A DNA stretch of 64,000 nucleotides from positions 28,235,047 through 28,299,046 of the forward strand of contig NC_085138.1 in NCBI RefSeq assembly GCF_035046485.1, written 5' to 3'. The DNA is from Aedes albopictus. Lineage: Eukaryota > Arthropoda > Insecta > Diptera > Culicidae. Each line of letters starts with the position of its first letter. Position 1 is the stretch's first letter. Of this stretch, positions 1 through 11,371 are shown in pieces. The notes under the pieces are model-generated. The model was given only the letters and a program-made list of their open reading frames with translations, did not search any database and was not told the DNA's origin. The position numbers and the translations under genes are program-made.

Positions 1-581
1 GGTAATCCTTAAACTATCAATTTTTCATCATTATCTATAAATGTTTAGTCTGTACTGTTGATTGTACATGTCGAGAAATGTCCTATCCAAAATTAATCAT
101 TCAAGCTATCTATCCTGTGGTTTGTGTCTGAAATCCGACATACGGTATGGTATTTTGTATTTCATATCGATGATGCGCCTCCACTCTACTATGGTTTCTC
201 CCAGTATTTCACTAAAATACTTCTCACTTGTCAATGTTCACCTAATTCTCTTGATCGTCTTTCTATGATAGAAATTCTATCTAATTATATGTGTGAACAA
301 CTAATCCGTCGAGCTTGTTGGAAATGAAAAACACAGGCGAGGCTTTGTTCTCCAAACCCAGGCACTAGTCATAGACCCTAGTCGCATAACTTCAGCACTA
401 GTCAATTCGACAAGTCTGTTATACCCTACATTGAAGTGAAGCATAGTCGGCCATCGTTAAAAGATTGGCCTATGTCCAGGAATCGAAAGGACATAGCAAA
501 ATCAGGTATGCATACAACTGGAAACCGGTAATAAATAACCTACATAGGACTCAACCTAATTCCAACGTGTAAGACTAATGG
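1..581. other. Unassigned AT-rich stretch with a possible solo LTR
   Basis: No gene is visible; the short open frames here have no coding character. Bases 316-567 start TGTTGGAA and end TTCCAACG, an 8-bp inverted terminal match with one changed base. That is what a decayed 252-bp solo LTR (TG...CA) would look like. I see no matching target duplication on either side, so the LTR reading is weak. Confidence 0.3.
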
Positions 582-850
582 AAGCGGCGTCGGTAGTGTA
601 GTGGTAAGCGTGGTTGCCTCTCATCTCAGTCGGTCTATGTTCAATCCTAGTCGACGCTGTCGGTATTTCTGAGATAAAAATATCTGATCACGCATCCCCT
701 GGAACAGGAAGTAAAGTCGTAGGTCCCGGCCCATGTGTAGTGGCTGTCTCTCAGGGCGTCGGAATTTTAAAGTTTATCTCCTAGACCCGGACGACGTAAA
801 ACACAACTGACGCCGAACGGTACTAGTTGGTCAGAAAAAAAAGAAGAACA
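582..850 (+). repeat. tRNA-derived SINE
   Basis: The first 75 bases look like a decayed tRNA gene. An A-box-like TAGTGTAGTGG lies at 594-604 and a B-box GTTCAATCC at 639-647, the spacing of an internal RNA polymerase III promoter. A tRNA-unrelated body follows and ends in an A-rich tail near 830-850. This order (tRNA head, body, A-rich tail) is the SINE plan. The family was not identified, and no clear target duplication was found. Confidence 0.55.
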
Positions 851-1795
851 TCCATTGGGATTTTAACAGCGGTTAAATTTAGATAAGATTCCTGAATCCA
901 GGCTTTTAGTGCAGTGTTCCCAGATGAGCTCTTTCGAATCAATAACGAAGAGCTCCGAGTAGATCATTTCTCATTATTTATCTAGCACACAGTTAAAAGA
1001 CCAATTCCACACATTTTTCACTTACATTATACCTTTATTGCATCCATTCTGTAACAGATTTTCATCCCTCCTACCTAGATTACAATCTCTAATCCACTGG
1101 TTTCAAATTTACAAATAAATACGACTTCTATAAGTTACCTATGTACAGAAAACAACACAAGGAAAAGAAAACATGGACTGAAAAGTGGCGACGGCAGACT
1201 GTTGTGTGTAGTTGAAAATAGAAGAATGTTACCTTTCCCTTTGGGAAAAAACATCCTCTTCCGGTTCTGTCTTTCTAATCTTTTTCGAGTAGTTCGTTTG
1301 AGTACGGTTTCTAACTGTGCTTCTTTCCTCTAGCGGGAAATGAATCCTAAAGTTATCCTCAGAAAATTTTGTTTTATCTAAGACTACTGTTTTTTTTTCG
1401 ATCGATTTCGTATGAATTTGATGATTTGTCTTGTTTACCTTATTAATGTTCCGAAACTTATTAAAAAAAACATTACGATTTGTTTCTACGCAACCTGTAG
1501 TGGAATTAGCGCACATGTTATAGACACAGAGGTTCCCCATTTCAACATGTGTGTATACGGAACCATTATGTCCTCAATAGACCATTACTATCAGATATAA
1601 GCCTCGGTTTTGTATGTTTCTTTGATTGACGGATAATTACCTGGATGCACATTTAAAAAATTGAAAACAGTAAAGATATTCAAAAAAACACTAAAAAAAA
1701 GCTTTTGGAAAAGATCTGAGTATTTCCGCATGCAACTAAAATAACTGTTCGTCAAAGAAAAATACACAAATAGAGAATAAACCTGACAGTAATAG

Positions 1796-2922
1796 CATAG
1801 ACAAACAGACATAGTATTCAAATCGCAATCATCTCACGATTTAACGGTCATTTTGAAAATAAAGTGTGGTTCGGACTGTGCTCACTTGTGTCATGGTGGC
1901 GCTGCTGTGCCTACATCACCCCTCAGTTTTGGAGAGAAATGGACGCGACGCCGATCAATGTTTACATACAATTACAAAATCATGAACCTCCATTCAAGTT
2001 TTACGAATCAATGATGCCACGGGGGAGTCGCCACCTGCTAATGGGTAGTACGGAGATCGCAAGAAATTTTTTGGCCTATCTCGATGCGTGGAAAATTCAG
2101 GCAAGGAATCGCTCAAGAAATGAGAAAGCGTCGCTTTATTCCGGATCCTAGTACGAAGCTGAAACGAAACGTCAAATCAAATGGGGCTTGCTGTGTTAAA
2201 TTTCTTGACCATTCCGGTCACGGAAAAATAATGCACTGAACGAAAATTACTTGAGCGATTCCGTTTGAAGTGCACAGAGATGGCACGCTCCTCAGAGCAC
2301 TAAGTGAGAAGATAAAAAATACACATTACACACAGCCTGCATGATGAGAAAGAGTGCGTGTAAAGAATTATCTTCTGCGTGATCCGACTGTACGCGCTCG
2401 GCATCGTTGTCGCATCGCGCAGGACGGTGAGCGCAGGAAAGCAAGAGAAAGTACAGTCCAACACACAGCTCACATCGCAGCGCTGCGCTACTCTGTACTG
2501 CCGAGAACCTACAACTTGCAGCTCAGACAGCGCAGCTGTGTAGCACATTCCTAGAAATGAGCGAAGCTCACGCAGAAGAAGTTTGAGCTCTGCGACGGCT
2601 CGCGCAGCTCGTGTGGCAACTTACACATTTCGCACACTCACGCAAAGTTTTACGGCTGAGCGATGTGTGTTTGTTGCCGGTCCACATTCCGAGCAAAAGA
2701 GAGCGGCGCACATTTTATTGAAGATGTGTACGCAGAGCTGTTTATCAGTGTATCTATGCCATCTCTGGAAGTGCATACCTAGCATAAATTGTTACATCAA
2801 GCCTAGGGAAACAACACCTGCAAATGAATGCTTCGGATTGAGCATTATAGAGGGTGCTAGTGAGATGCCAAACGATGTATATAAAACAAATTTCTACCAA
2901 GTAATATGTCTGTTTGTCTGTG
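1796..2922. mobile_element. CACAGAC-family MITE, long copy with internal insert
   Basis: The ends are CATAGACAAACAGACAT and ATGTCTGTTTGTCTGTG, inverted repeats with one mismatch. They are flanked by GTAATAG (1789-1795) and GTAATGG (2923-2929), a 7-bp target duplication with one mismatch. The empty site is preserved in the other duplication arm near 11143. Standard copies in this window are 381 bp. This one carries about 735 bp of extra DNA between roughly 2041 and 2775 that the other copies lack. Confidence 0.85.
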
Positions 2923-3075
2923 GTAATGGTCTCCCGGCGCTCCCACCCGACCTGAAAATAAAAGCTATCTGCAACCCCTGCCTTGCCAAGAAATCTACTG
3001 AACCCAATCACCCCTCTGCACTGATGGGAGGTCCGTCGATCGACGACTGATCGCTGCCGGGCCACACCCCTCTTC

Positions 3076-4535
3076 TTACGGCACATTCACCGGCTGGGAT
3101 CGCCCGCCTGCGGTCGGAAGCTAATCACCACCTTGTTCGGGTCTTCGCCCACCTCCAGGAACGAGTTCCAATCGGCCAGGAAGTAGAATATCCGTTCCGT
3201 CGTGGCGGCGGTAGCGGTTCCTGCTCCACCGGATCCGCTCCGCCTCCGAAGGATTCCTCCAGGGCCGTGAAGCGGGCCGAGTTGTCCGAACTGGTCGTTG
3301 AGGACTCGGTGGTTGTGGTTGTTGAGGTGGTTGACGTGGAGGTCGAGCTGGGAAGGCCCACTTCCAGGATGGACGATCGCGGTTGATCTCCGGACGTGGT
3401 GGAGATGATCTCCACTTGGTTGGTCGGGGTGTTATTGCCGGAGGAGTTCCCAGAGAGGGCCAGATCGAGGGCAATACGGGTCGGAGTGTCCTCGGTGGTC
3501 GGTTGCTGGCGCTTCTTGATGTCGTTGATCCGGTTGATGTCGTAGCTTTCGAGGGGGTTTGGTCCTTGGGCGAGAAGAGACTCGCTCAAGTTGAAGTTCT
3601 TCAGGTTGAGCGAGTCGAGGGAGTCCTCAGTCAGGTTGGGGTTCAGCTTCTCGAGTTCCCGGATGGTCTCCCACAGCTGCTCGAGCTTGCGGTAGTCTTC
3701 GTTCATGAATTTGTCGGCCTTCTCGGGTTTCTCGGATTTCTTTTTCGGTCGGAACGCGACTCCGTTGGACTTCAGCTCGGCTCCGTCGGATTCTTTGGTC
3801 ATGGCTAGCTTGCGACCGTTGCGGTCCTTCTTCATCGTTTGAATGCCCAGATTGTCCAAAATAGAGGCCATCTGCGGAACAACCAGATCTTTGTCGATCA
3901 TGGGTATTTCTTCCATTTCGGTTGTAGAGGCACTGGGAACACTGTTGGCAGTGCTAGTCTCCGCGTTCAACGACTTCTCTTTCCGCTCTCCATTGTCCAG
4001 GATACCGAAGGACTTCAAAAGTTCGTCCAGACCTTCGGCAATCTTCGGGGCATCGCTTGGTAGCGGTTTAATAGCGACGTAGTCATCCGGTTTGATGTCT
4101 GGCTTGGCCATCGCTGGAGGGGACGGTTCCAGTTCCTCGACCTTCAGGTCATCGCTTTGGATCAGATGCGCTGGTTGAACATCCGTAAGCGTTTCGGGGA
4201 ACAGGGGTTGATGATCGGAAAGCGGAGAGATCCCGACTGAGTTGCCACCGTCATTCAGGAGTCCGAAGGATCGTAGCAGCATCCGGAGTTCTTCGTCTTC
4301 CTGGGAGGGGTTTTGCGTTGTCGACGTGGCGAACTCCGCGGCCAAATCGGCCATCCCAACTGGAGTGGTCATCTCGAGCGGCAGTGGTCGGAAGGTCGGT
4401 GGAACGCCATCGCCGAAGCCCAACGAAGCGAGAATTTTGCTGATCTCCGAGTTCTTTACCTCGTCGTCGGAAGTGGCGAACGGGAGATTAAACTTCTCAG
4501 GGGCGCTATCGGAAACCGGTTCAATAGGTTTGTAA
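3076..4535 (-). pseudogene. Inverted 3' copy of the secreted Thr-rich gene, frameshifted
   Basis: This is a second copy of residues from about 262 to the C-terminus of the protein encoded at 8697-10992, on the opposite strand. It has no signal peptide, no first exon and none of the N-terminal part of exon 2; homology stops at about 4538 and runs into satellite DNA. The repeated 'LL.SFGIL' segments and the Thr/Ser tract are kept, and the tract is one Thr shorter. Two extra bases near 3189-3190 shift the frame just before the conserved C-terminus, so the open frame ends at 3125 with an unrelated tail. The parental stop codon is still visible at 3076-3078 in the original frame. No promoter or start is evident. 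It could be the last exon of an unseen chimeric gene, but the frameshift argues for a pseudogene. Confidence 0.8.
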
Positions 4536-4559
4536 TCTATCAGATGCTATGTAACGTCA

Positions 4560-5090
4560 CAATAGAGCACCATAAGTTCCTGACTTGAAATGACACGAAA
4601 CGTCACTGAAACCCCCGTGAACTAATTGAAACGTCTTTGAAATCATCCTAATCAATTTGAATTGTCTGTGAAACGCCTTTGGACGCCTTTAATAGGGTTA
4701 ATATACCCCCTGAAACGCACCTATAACCCCCTTGAAACACTGCTGAAATGCTATCAAACGCCCCTAAAATCTCTAGGAACACCCTTAAAATGTTCCTGAA
4801 ACACCCTGAAACTCTCTTAAATGACTCTGAAATACCCTCAAACCCCTTGCAAGTTGCAACACCCTTTATAAGTTTCTGAAATGTCTTGTATCGCCCTTAA
4901 AGCCCCTTAAAACGTCCCTTAAACCCCCTTAATACTATTGAGATGGCCCCGATCCCTGTAATCCCACAAAACATCAACAAATCTTGACAAGGGGCCCTTA
5001 AAAGGATCTCCAAATCCCCTGAAAAATCCCATAAAACTCCCATGAAGCCCCTTGGAATCCCCTTTTTTGGGCACTCTGACAAGACCTGTT
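4560..5090. repeat. Decayed short-period satellite (CCTGAAAC-type)
   Basis: Variants of CCCCTGAAACGCC and CCTTGAAACAC recur every 20-30 bases with heavy divergence. A related block lies at 41990-42400. No gene is seen in it. Confidence 0.6.
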
Positions 5091-5159
5091 CTTGCGAACT
5101 AGATTCCCCATTAAGCCAAGTTTCCAGATCCCAAGTAGACCCCTCCTTTTTCCGTAAGT

Positions 5160-5348
5160 AATTTTGACAACTGATCTATATGGGGAGAAATGTCACTTTT
5201 CCTTATGGAATAATAACACGGACTATTTTTCCGCGCGGAAAAGTGGCAGCTTCATTTGATTTGCACGGGAAGCGTTAATGGCGTATGACTCGTGCTGTAA
5301 AAATCTTCATTTTACAACTCGTTGCATAAATTACTATAATAAATGTTC
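5160..5348. repeat. Partial copy of the 'actcgtgctg' fold-back repeat
   Basis: Bases 5283-5330 match the right halves of the hairpin repeats at 16400-16520 and 17565-17692 (GACTCGTGCTGTAAAAATC, then an 'ACAACTCGTTGCA' run). The left half is absent. Nothing else was recognised in this stretch. Confidence 0.45.
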
Positions 5349-5679
5349 CACAGACAAACAGACGTAGCACTCTTTAAAACGACTTGGCACATGCATTCAA
5401 GGATCAATTTACATTTTATTTGATTACCGCGATCCTTCCACCAGAGGGGCTAGTGTTCGATCGAATTGACGTTTGCCAGTGTACACGTTGCTGAATGATG
5501 CAATCGAAAGTTTCAGGCGATTTGTGTAGTAGTGTGCATGTTAGACAATTGTCAAATCGCAATCCACCGTGGCCGACAGTGTCTCGCGCGGTTCTACCAA
5601 TAGGTGGCAGTTAATTCATAAAAAAAAGACACTGAAGTTTTAATGAATTTTCTTTAAAAGTTACGTCTATTTGCCTGTG
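5349..5679. mobile_element. CACAGAC-family MITE, GTAGCAC subtype
   Basis: This 331-bp unit starts CACAGACAAACAGACGTAG and ends CTATTTGCCTGTG, with subterminal inverted repeats CTTTAAAA and TTTTCTTTAAAAG. No clear flanking duplication is left. It belongs to the same terminal-repeat group as the copies at 6179 and 53117. Confidence 0.65.
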
Positions 5680-5722
5680 ATTCTGCTGTGAAATGCAAAA
5701 AAACATTACTTTTTACTAAATA

Positions 5723-5915
5723 CAGTCAGGTTTTTTTTTACGCGGGGGATACGTACCGCGTAAAAAAAACTCAGTTCAAATTTCAAAAAACCGCGTAAAA
5801 AAGTCTCACCATTTCTCGACGAATCATGCAAAAATAAGACGATGATTTTTTTTTGTGTGGAGTTTTCATTTACGCGGCCGCGTAAATCAAAACCGCGTAA
5901 AAAAAGACCTGACTG
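5723..5915. mobile_element. TA-flanked MITE with ACGCGG repeats (Tc1/mariner-type)
   Basis: The ends are CAGTCAGGTTTTTT and AAAAAGACCTGACTG, flanked by TA on both sides (5721-5722 and 5916-5917). ACGCGG/CCGCGT motifs recur inside, with a palindromic TTTACGCGGCCGCGTAAA near the right end. TA duplication and short length fit a non-autonomous Tc1/mariner element. The right TA abuts a CAGACAAACAGACGT terminus, so it seems to have landed at the edge of an older MITE. Confidence 0.8.
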
Positions 5916-5917
5916 TA

Positions 5918-6662
5918 CAGACAAACAGACGTAACACTTCGAACATTTTTCGATTGAAATCATAGTGACGGAAACATATTTGCCTAATGCTAGAATAGAA
6001 GAACCAACCACAGGCACACAGACATCTCACTCTACTCACTTCCCATCGTTTCCATTTTTAAAGGATTATTTAAATATTCCGTAGTTCGCAAATCGCTCGC
6101 TCATTGTGCTCACATCGTTTTTGCTCCTGTTTGACGTTTGCTCACTACCGCCATCTTCTTAGTGGGTTTGCGTACCACCACAGACAAACAGACGTAACAC
6201 TTCGAACATTTTTCGATTCAAATCATAGTCACGGAAATATATTCGCCCTATGCTTAAATGACTAAGTTTGGCCGACCATCAACTAGGTGGCGGTAGTGAG
6301 CAAACGTCAAACTCGAATAAAAACGATGTGAGCGCCACAGGTGGGTAGTTGGCCAACTATCAAATTTTGAAAAAGATCGTTAAATCGAAATACGATGGGA
6401 ATTATCAGAGTGTTACGTCTGTTTGCCTGTGGTACCACTGCGTAATTAGCATTGGGCGATTATGTTTTCGTGGCAATGATTTTTATCGCATTTTGATCCA
6501 AGTGATACGTCTGTTTGTCTGTGGATCAACCATCAAATGACGATAGTGGGCAAACGTCAAACTCGAACAAAAGCGAGGTGGCCAACTATCTAATTCAGAA
6601 TAAACCGTTTAATCGGTGTGCAGTAGGAATTATTCGAGTGTTACGTCTGTTTTTCCGTGTGT
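5918..6662. mobile_element. Nest of CACAGAC-family MITEs (CGTAACAC subtype)
   Basis: Termini of one family occur at 5918, near 6011, at 6179, 6431 and 6523 and near 6660. Internal segments such as GCAAACGTCAAACTCGAA occur twice. The cleanest unit, 6179-6431, is inserted into another one; the outer copy seems to run from 5918 to 6523. The stretch 6525-6662 is the right half of a third copy. Confidence 0.55.
6179..6431. mobile_element. CACAGAC-family MITE, 253-bp copy
   Basis: It starts CACAGACAAACAGACGTAA and ends TTACGTCTGTTTGCCTGTG. The flanks GTACCAC at 6172-6178 and 6432-6438 are a perfect 7-bp target duplication. This second subfamily makes duplications of the same size as the 381-bp subfamily. 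Confidence 0.85.
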
Positions 6663-8340
6663 GATCGAAAGAAGAGTGTAAAATTCTGTGACATATGATG
6701 CACATAATTAGAGCGTGGGAAATCACAGAAGTGTACATCGCATATAATGTGAAAGTCATTAAACTTTCATTGTATGTCATGTAATTCAGTACGACTCTGA
6801 GTGTTTGCATGACATATAACACAAATTTACATGATATGTCATGTAAACCACATAACACTGAGTTTACATGACTAAAATAAAGTTTACTTGACGTGATCTA
6901 ATTATTTTTATCTGTGTTGCTCTTGTGGACTGATCTAACTGAAAACTTAATCGATTGTTCATCACATGTAAGCATACAAACGATCATTTTTCATGCAGTA
7001 GAAATCGAGATTTGCATCTTCAAAGTTTGAGAGCAATGATTGATGATTTCGATGACATCTCGAAAAGCCTTATTTAAGGCTTATTTAAAGCGTGAAAGTT
7101 ACTGATACTTTAAGTGGCAGGGGGTTGTCGAAAATTAAGTAATTTTACTTAGTTCAGAGTGAAAATAAGTGCTATCTCGATTACGAGGAGTGTTGATTAA
7201 TTTTCCTTTAGTTTCATTTAGTTTAGATTCTAAGAAAATGAGAAATACTATTTTTGTCACGATATTAAATTAAATACCGTTAGTTGGCGTTAGTTAGCAG
7301 TTTACTACATATTTTACGATAGCACATACCATGGATGTTGCTTTTACAGTTACATGACCGAAGGTGCTTCCTGAAAATGTGTCATTCGAACAAAGCATTT
7401 GCTGCTTGGAAATTCCTCACCCATCGAAACAGCCCATTTAGTGTCACGCTCCGAAAGTCGTCAGTTGTGAGGCACTGACCACCAGAGAAACCGAACAGAC
7501 TGTATAAATTAAGTCATGAAACGATGTATCTTCTCACTGGGTTATGGGTCATGGATCCATAATTTTAACGGAATTCATTGTGGCCTTGTCGAATTTGCTG
7601 AGCAGGTTGAAGAAATCTGCGACGGTTTGAGTCATGTTGAAGACGTAAACTACTGCCGTATGGGTCGTATGACTAATACTTTTGTATTCCACATAGAATT
7701 AAGTGTTAGGAATACAACCCCTGTTAGTAAGTAGCCCGTATTTATATATCCTGTAGTGTACACCCTATGTGTCCTACTTTTTACTACCTTCAGTGTGACA
7801 GAGGTAAACATTAGTAATAAGAGATAACCCTGAATATATGTGACTAAGCGTTTTATCGAGTAGGGTTAAATCCGTGTTTTATCCGTGTTCTCGTGTCCAT
7901 CCGAAACCATTTCATTAGGCAATCACCAATATTCAAAAGCAGCGCTTTAACGACCAACTGTGAAACACAAAAAGAACACACATTTTGAGTACAAATGGTT
8001 CCCCGAATAGCTATTTTAGACTGAAGCCCTAAATAAATTGTTACTATTAACTGTCTCCTCGATAAACTCACTAATTGCCGCTATCACAGCACGCTTTTCA
8101 CGCATGCAATCCTAGTAACCACGCACTGCGTCAACGATCAACGAGCCAGTGTACCAGTTTAACCATCGACCAGCCTGCTGCGATCGATACGCGTATGTAC
8201 ACTGCGACGCATACTGCGATCGATTCGATTATGCAATTCAACCGACCCGCAAGTTCCGTCACGTCTGTGAGCTACCACGGTGGGGTGTGTAGAGCGCGGC
8301 GTCCTAGTAGTGCTTCAACGAATCACCGCACAAAGGTGTA
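6663..8340. other. Unassigned, AT-rich gene-poor DNA
   Basis: 6700-6890 repeats the theme ACATGATATGTCATGTAAA in both orientations, probably a decayed MITE. A 72-codon frame at 7516-7734 has no supporting features. The rest shows no gene. The right end is the far upstream flank of the gene at 8697. Confidence 0.4.
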
Positions 8341-8696
8341 GACAAACAAAAATGAATCAATCCCGGTGAACCGCCACCACAACCTAGTCCTCAATCAAAC
8401 CTGCTCGCTCGCTTGCATTCCACGATGATCGTCGTCGGCGATCGTTCGTTTCTCACCTGCGTGCATCCATTCAAGTCAAGGACGGTCACGCTTCCACCTG
8501 CCCTCCCTCGGCTGTTTGTGGCACGACCAGATTGGGGAAACGCTTCCGACAGTTTTTCGTACTTTCGCTGGGCATTGATCGTTAACTCGGTCGAGATAGC
8601 GCACAACGAACTTCAGTATGACCCAAGATGATCGACAAATCGCCTAAATGTATGCTTCTGTTCTCTCACCTTTTGCAGACACTGAAATCGATCACG

Positions 8697-10992
8697 ATGC
8701 AACTACGAAAACGTCCTACGATCGGCGTTATGCTGCCGCTGCTGATGATCGCCCTAATGGCGGAGCAGCTCAGCGCAAGTCCGATGCCACAGCAGCAGAT
8801 GCGCTTCCGGCCGCGATATCCCAGGAGGGACAACTTAGCGGCGTACAATATCCACAAGACCTTCAAGGCGCGGGACGTGAACGGACTGGACGTTAACCAG
8901 GCCCAAAAGGCCATGGTAGACGTTCAACAGACGATCGCCGAGGTTCAGCGTTTGCTAGCCAAGGATCCCACGCTCCCGAGGTTGACCAGGTAACTCCATA
9001 TGAACTTTACTCTTTCAGCGGATTAATCTTTCCTTTATTTTTAGGGGAGAAATCGAGGAGCTATTCGAGAACGTGACCCGCGAAGAGTTAGCCAAGTCGC
9101 TTCGCGAAGGCGATCAGAACCGTGCGCAGCACATGCGAGCCTTGATGTTGGTCCTCCCATACAATACCAACAACATGAGCCCGGAAAACATCCAGAACAT
9201 GTACACCCTGCCTCCGGTGACCAAGGTCGTTCAGAACGAGGTAGTTCCACGGAAGCAACAATCGCTGCCCAAGATCATTCCAACCAAGATGACGGCCACC
9301 ACGACTCGGACTACCATGAAGAAGAAAAGACCCGTTACGGAAGTGACGGAGCCGGCATCCACGACGGCCGTTCCCATTACGACGATCCGATTCACCACTC
9401 CCAAACCAACGACGTTCCACCCGGCTCTGCCCAACGTAATCCGAGACGACGCCAAACCTGCGCAGGTCAAGGCGACCACAGCACCCACCACCGACGTTCC
9501 GACCACCGTGGTAGACTACGTTACAAAACCTATTGAACCTGTTTCCGATAGCGCCCCTGAGAAGTTCAATCTCCCGTTCGCCACTTCCGATGACGAAGTA
9601 AAGAACTCGGAGATCAGCAAAATTCTCGCTTCGTTGGGCTTCGGCGATGGCGTTCCACCGACCTTCCGACCACTGCCGCTCGAGATGACCACTCCCGTCG
9701 GAATAGCCGATCTGGCCGCAGAGTTCGCCACATCGACAACGCAAAACCCCTCCCAGGAAGACGAAGAACTCCGGATGCTGCTGCGATCCTTTGGACTCCT
9801 GAATGACGGTGGCAACTCAGTCGGGATCTCTCCGCTTTCCGATCATCAACCCCTGTTCCCCGAAACGCTTACGGATGTTCAACCAGCGCATCTGATCCAA
9901 AGCGATGACCTGAAGGTCGAGGAGCTGGAACCGTCCCCTCCAGCGATGGCCAAGCCAGACATCAAACCGGATGACTACGTCGCTTTTAAACCGCTACCGA
10001 GCGATGCCCCGAAGCTTGCCGAAGGTCTGGACGAACTTTTGAAGTCCTTCGGTATCCTGGACAATGGCGAGCGAAAGGAGAAGTCGTTGAACGCGGAGAC
10101 TAGCACTGCCAGCAATGTTCCTAGTGCATCAACAACCGAAATGGAAGAAATGCCCATGATCGATAAAGATCTGGTTGTTCCGCAGATGGCCTCTATTTTG
10201 GACAATCTGGGCATTCAAACGATGAAGAAGGACCGCAACGGCCGCAAGCTGGCCATGACCAAAGAATCCGACGGAGCCGAACTGAAGTCCAACGGAGTCG
10301 CGTTCCGACCGAAAAAGAAGTCCGAGAAACCCGAGAAGGCCGACAAATTCGTGAACGAAGACTACCGCAAGCTCGAGCAGCTGTGGGAAACCATCCGGGA
10401 ACTCGAGAAGCTGAACCCCAACCTGACCGAGGACTCCCTCGATTCGCTCAACCTGAAGAACTTCAACTTCAGCGAGTCCCTTCTCGCCCAAGGACCAAAC
10501 CCCCTCGAAAGCTACGACATCAACCGGATCAACGACATCAAGAAGCGCCAGCAACCGACCACCGAGGACACTCCGACCCGTATTGCCCTCGATCTGGCCC
10601 TCTCCGGGAACTCCTCCGGCAACAACACCCCGACCAACCAAGTGGAGATCATCTCCACCACGTCCGGAGATCAACCACGATCGTCCATCCTGGAAGTGGA
10701 CCTTCCCAGTTCATCCTCCACATCAACCACCTCAACAACCACCACCACCACCGAGTCCTCAACGACCAGTTCGGACAACTCGGCTCGCTTCACGGCCCTG
10801 GAGGAATCCTTCGGAGGCGGAGCGGATCCGGTGGAGCAGGAACCGCTGCCGCCGCCACGGCGGAACGGATTCTACTTCCTGGCCGATTGGAACTCGTTCC
10901 TGGAGGTGGGCGAAGACCCGAACAAGGTGGTGATCAGCTTCCGACCGCAGGCCGGCGATCCCAGCCGGTTCCTGCCGGTGAATGTGCCGTAA
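8697..10992 (+). CDS. Secreted Thr-rich protein with repeated LLxSFG segments (two coding exons)
   Basis: Exons 8697-8989 and 9045-10992 are joined across a 55-bp GT...AG intron and give 746 residues with a continuous frame (phase 2). I chose the ATG at 8697 because it opens a typical signal peptide (LPLLMIALMAEQLSAS, cut near residue 28). An in-frame ATG at 8628 lies before a good splice acceptor (polypyrimidine tract, AG at 8677-8678), so a 5'-UTR intron is likely. After a basic stretch (RPRYPRR) comes a charged helical region to about residue 130, then a Thr/Pro-rich linker. A segment of the form 'LxxLLxSFGhLxxG' appears four times: near residues 287-299, 340-353, 426-439 and, degenerate, 479-490. 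A second Thr/Ser tract follows, then a compact aromatic C-terminus (GFYFLADWNSF, about 706-746). I do not recognise the family; it is probably an extracellular matrix or mucin-like protein. A 3' copy lies inverted at 3076-4535. Confidence 0.85.
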
Positions 10993-11371
10993 GAAGGAGA
11001 GAGTGACCGGCGGCGATCAGTCGTCGATCGACGCAACCTCCCAGTGCAGAGGGGTGATTGGGTTCAGTAGATTTCTTGACAAGGCAGGGGTTGCAGATAG
11101 CTTTTATTTTCAGGTCGGGTGGGAGCGCCGGGAGACCATTACAGTCAGGTTTATTCTCTGTGTTTGTGTGTTTTTCTTTGACGAATAGTTATTTTTGTTC
11201 CATGCGTAAATTCTGGGATCTTTTCCAGATTTTTAATTACGTTTTTTTTAATTTTTGATTAGAGCATCTACAACTACATTCATCAGATGTTCCCGCTTGA
11301 AAATAATAAAAGGTAGTTATCCGTCAATCCAAGAAACATAATAAACCGGGGCTTATATCTGATAGTAATAG

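Larger units (their letters stand above)
950..4538. repeat. Left arm of large inverted duplication
   Basis: Read in reverse complement, 950-1788 matches about 11143-11364 plus 12899-13595, and 2930-4538 matches about 9528-11142. Arm identity is high: about nine amino-acid differences over the roughly 400 residues shared by the coding part. The arm is broken by a MITE (1796-2922) that the other arm lacks at that point. The inner edge falls inside exon 2 of the gene at 8697-10992, so the duplicated piece took only the 3' part of that gene and its downstream DNA. Confidence 0.85.

Noticed and set aside
1229..1540. 103-codon minus-strand frame in the left arm
   Set aside because: The other arm's copy (12990-13320) does not preserve it as a frame; it looks like downstream flank or UTR sequence.
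7516..7734. 72-codon plus-strand frame with a TATAAATT upstream
   Set aside because: No signal peptide, domain or splice context; the length is within chance for AT-rich DNA.
9088..10674. Long minus-strand frames opposite the secreted-protein gene
   Set aside because: Antisense shadows of a codon-biased exon; the same shadows appear opposite the pseudogene.
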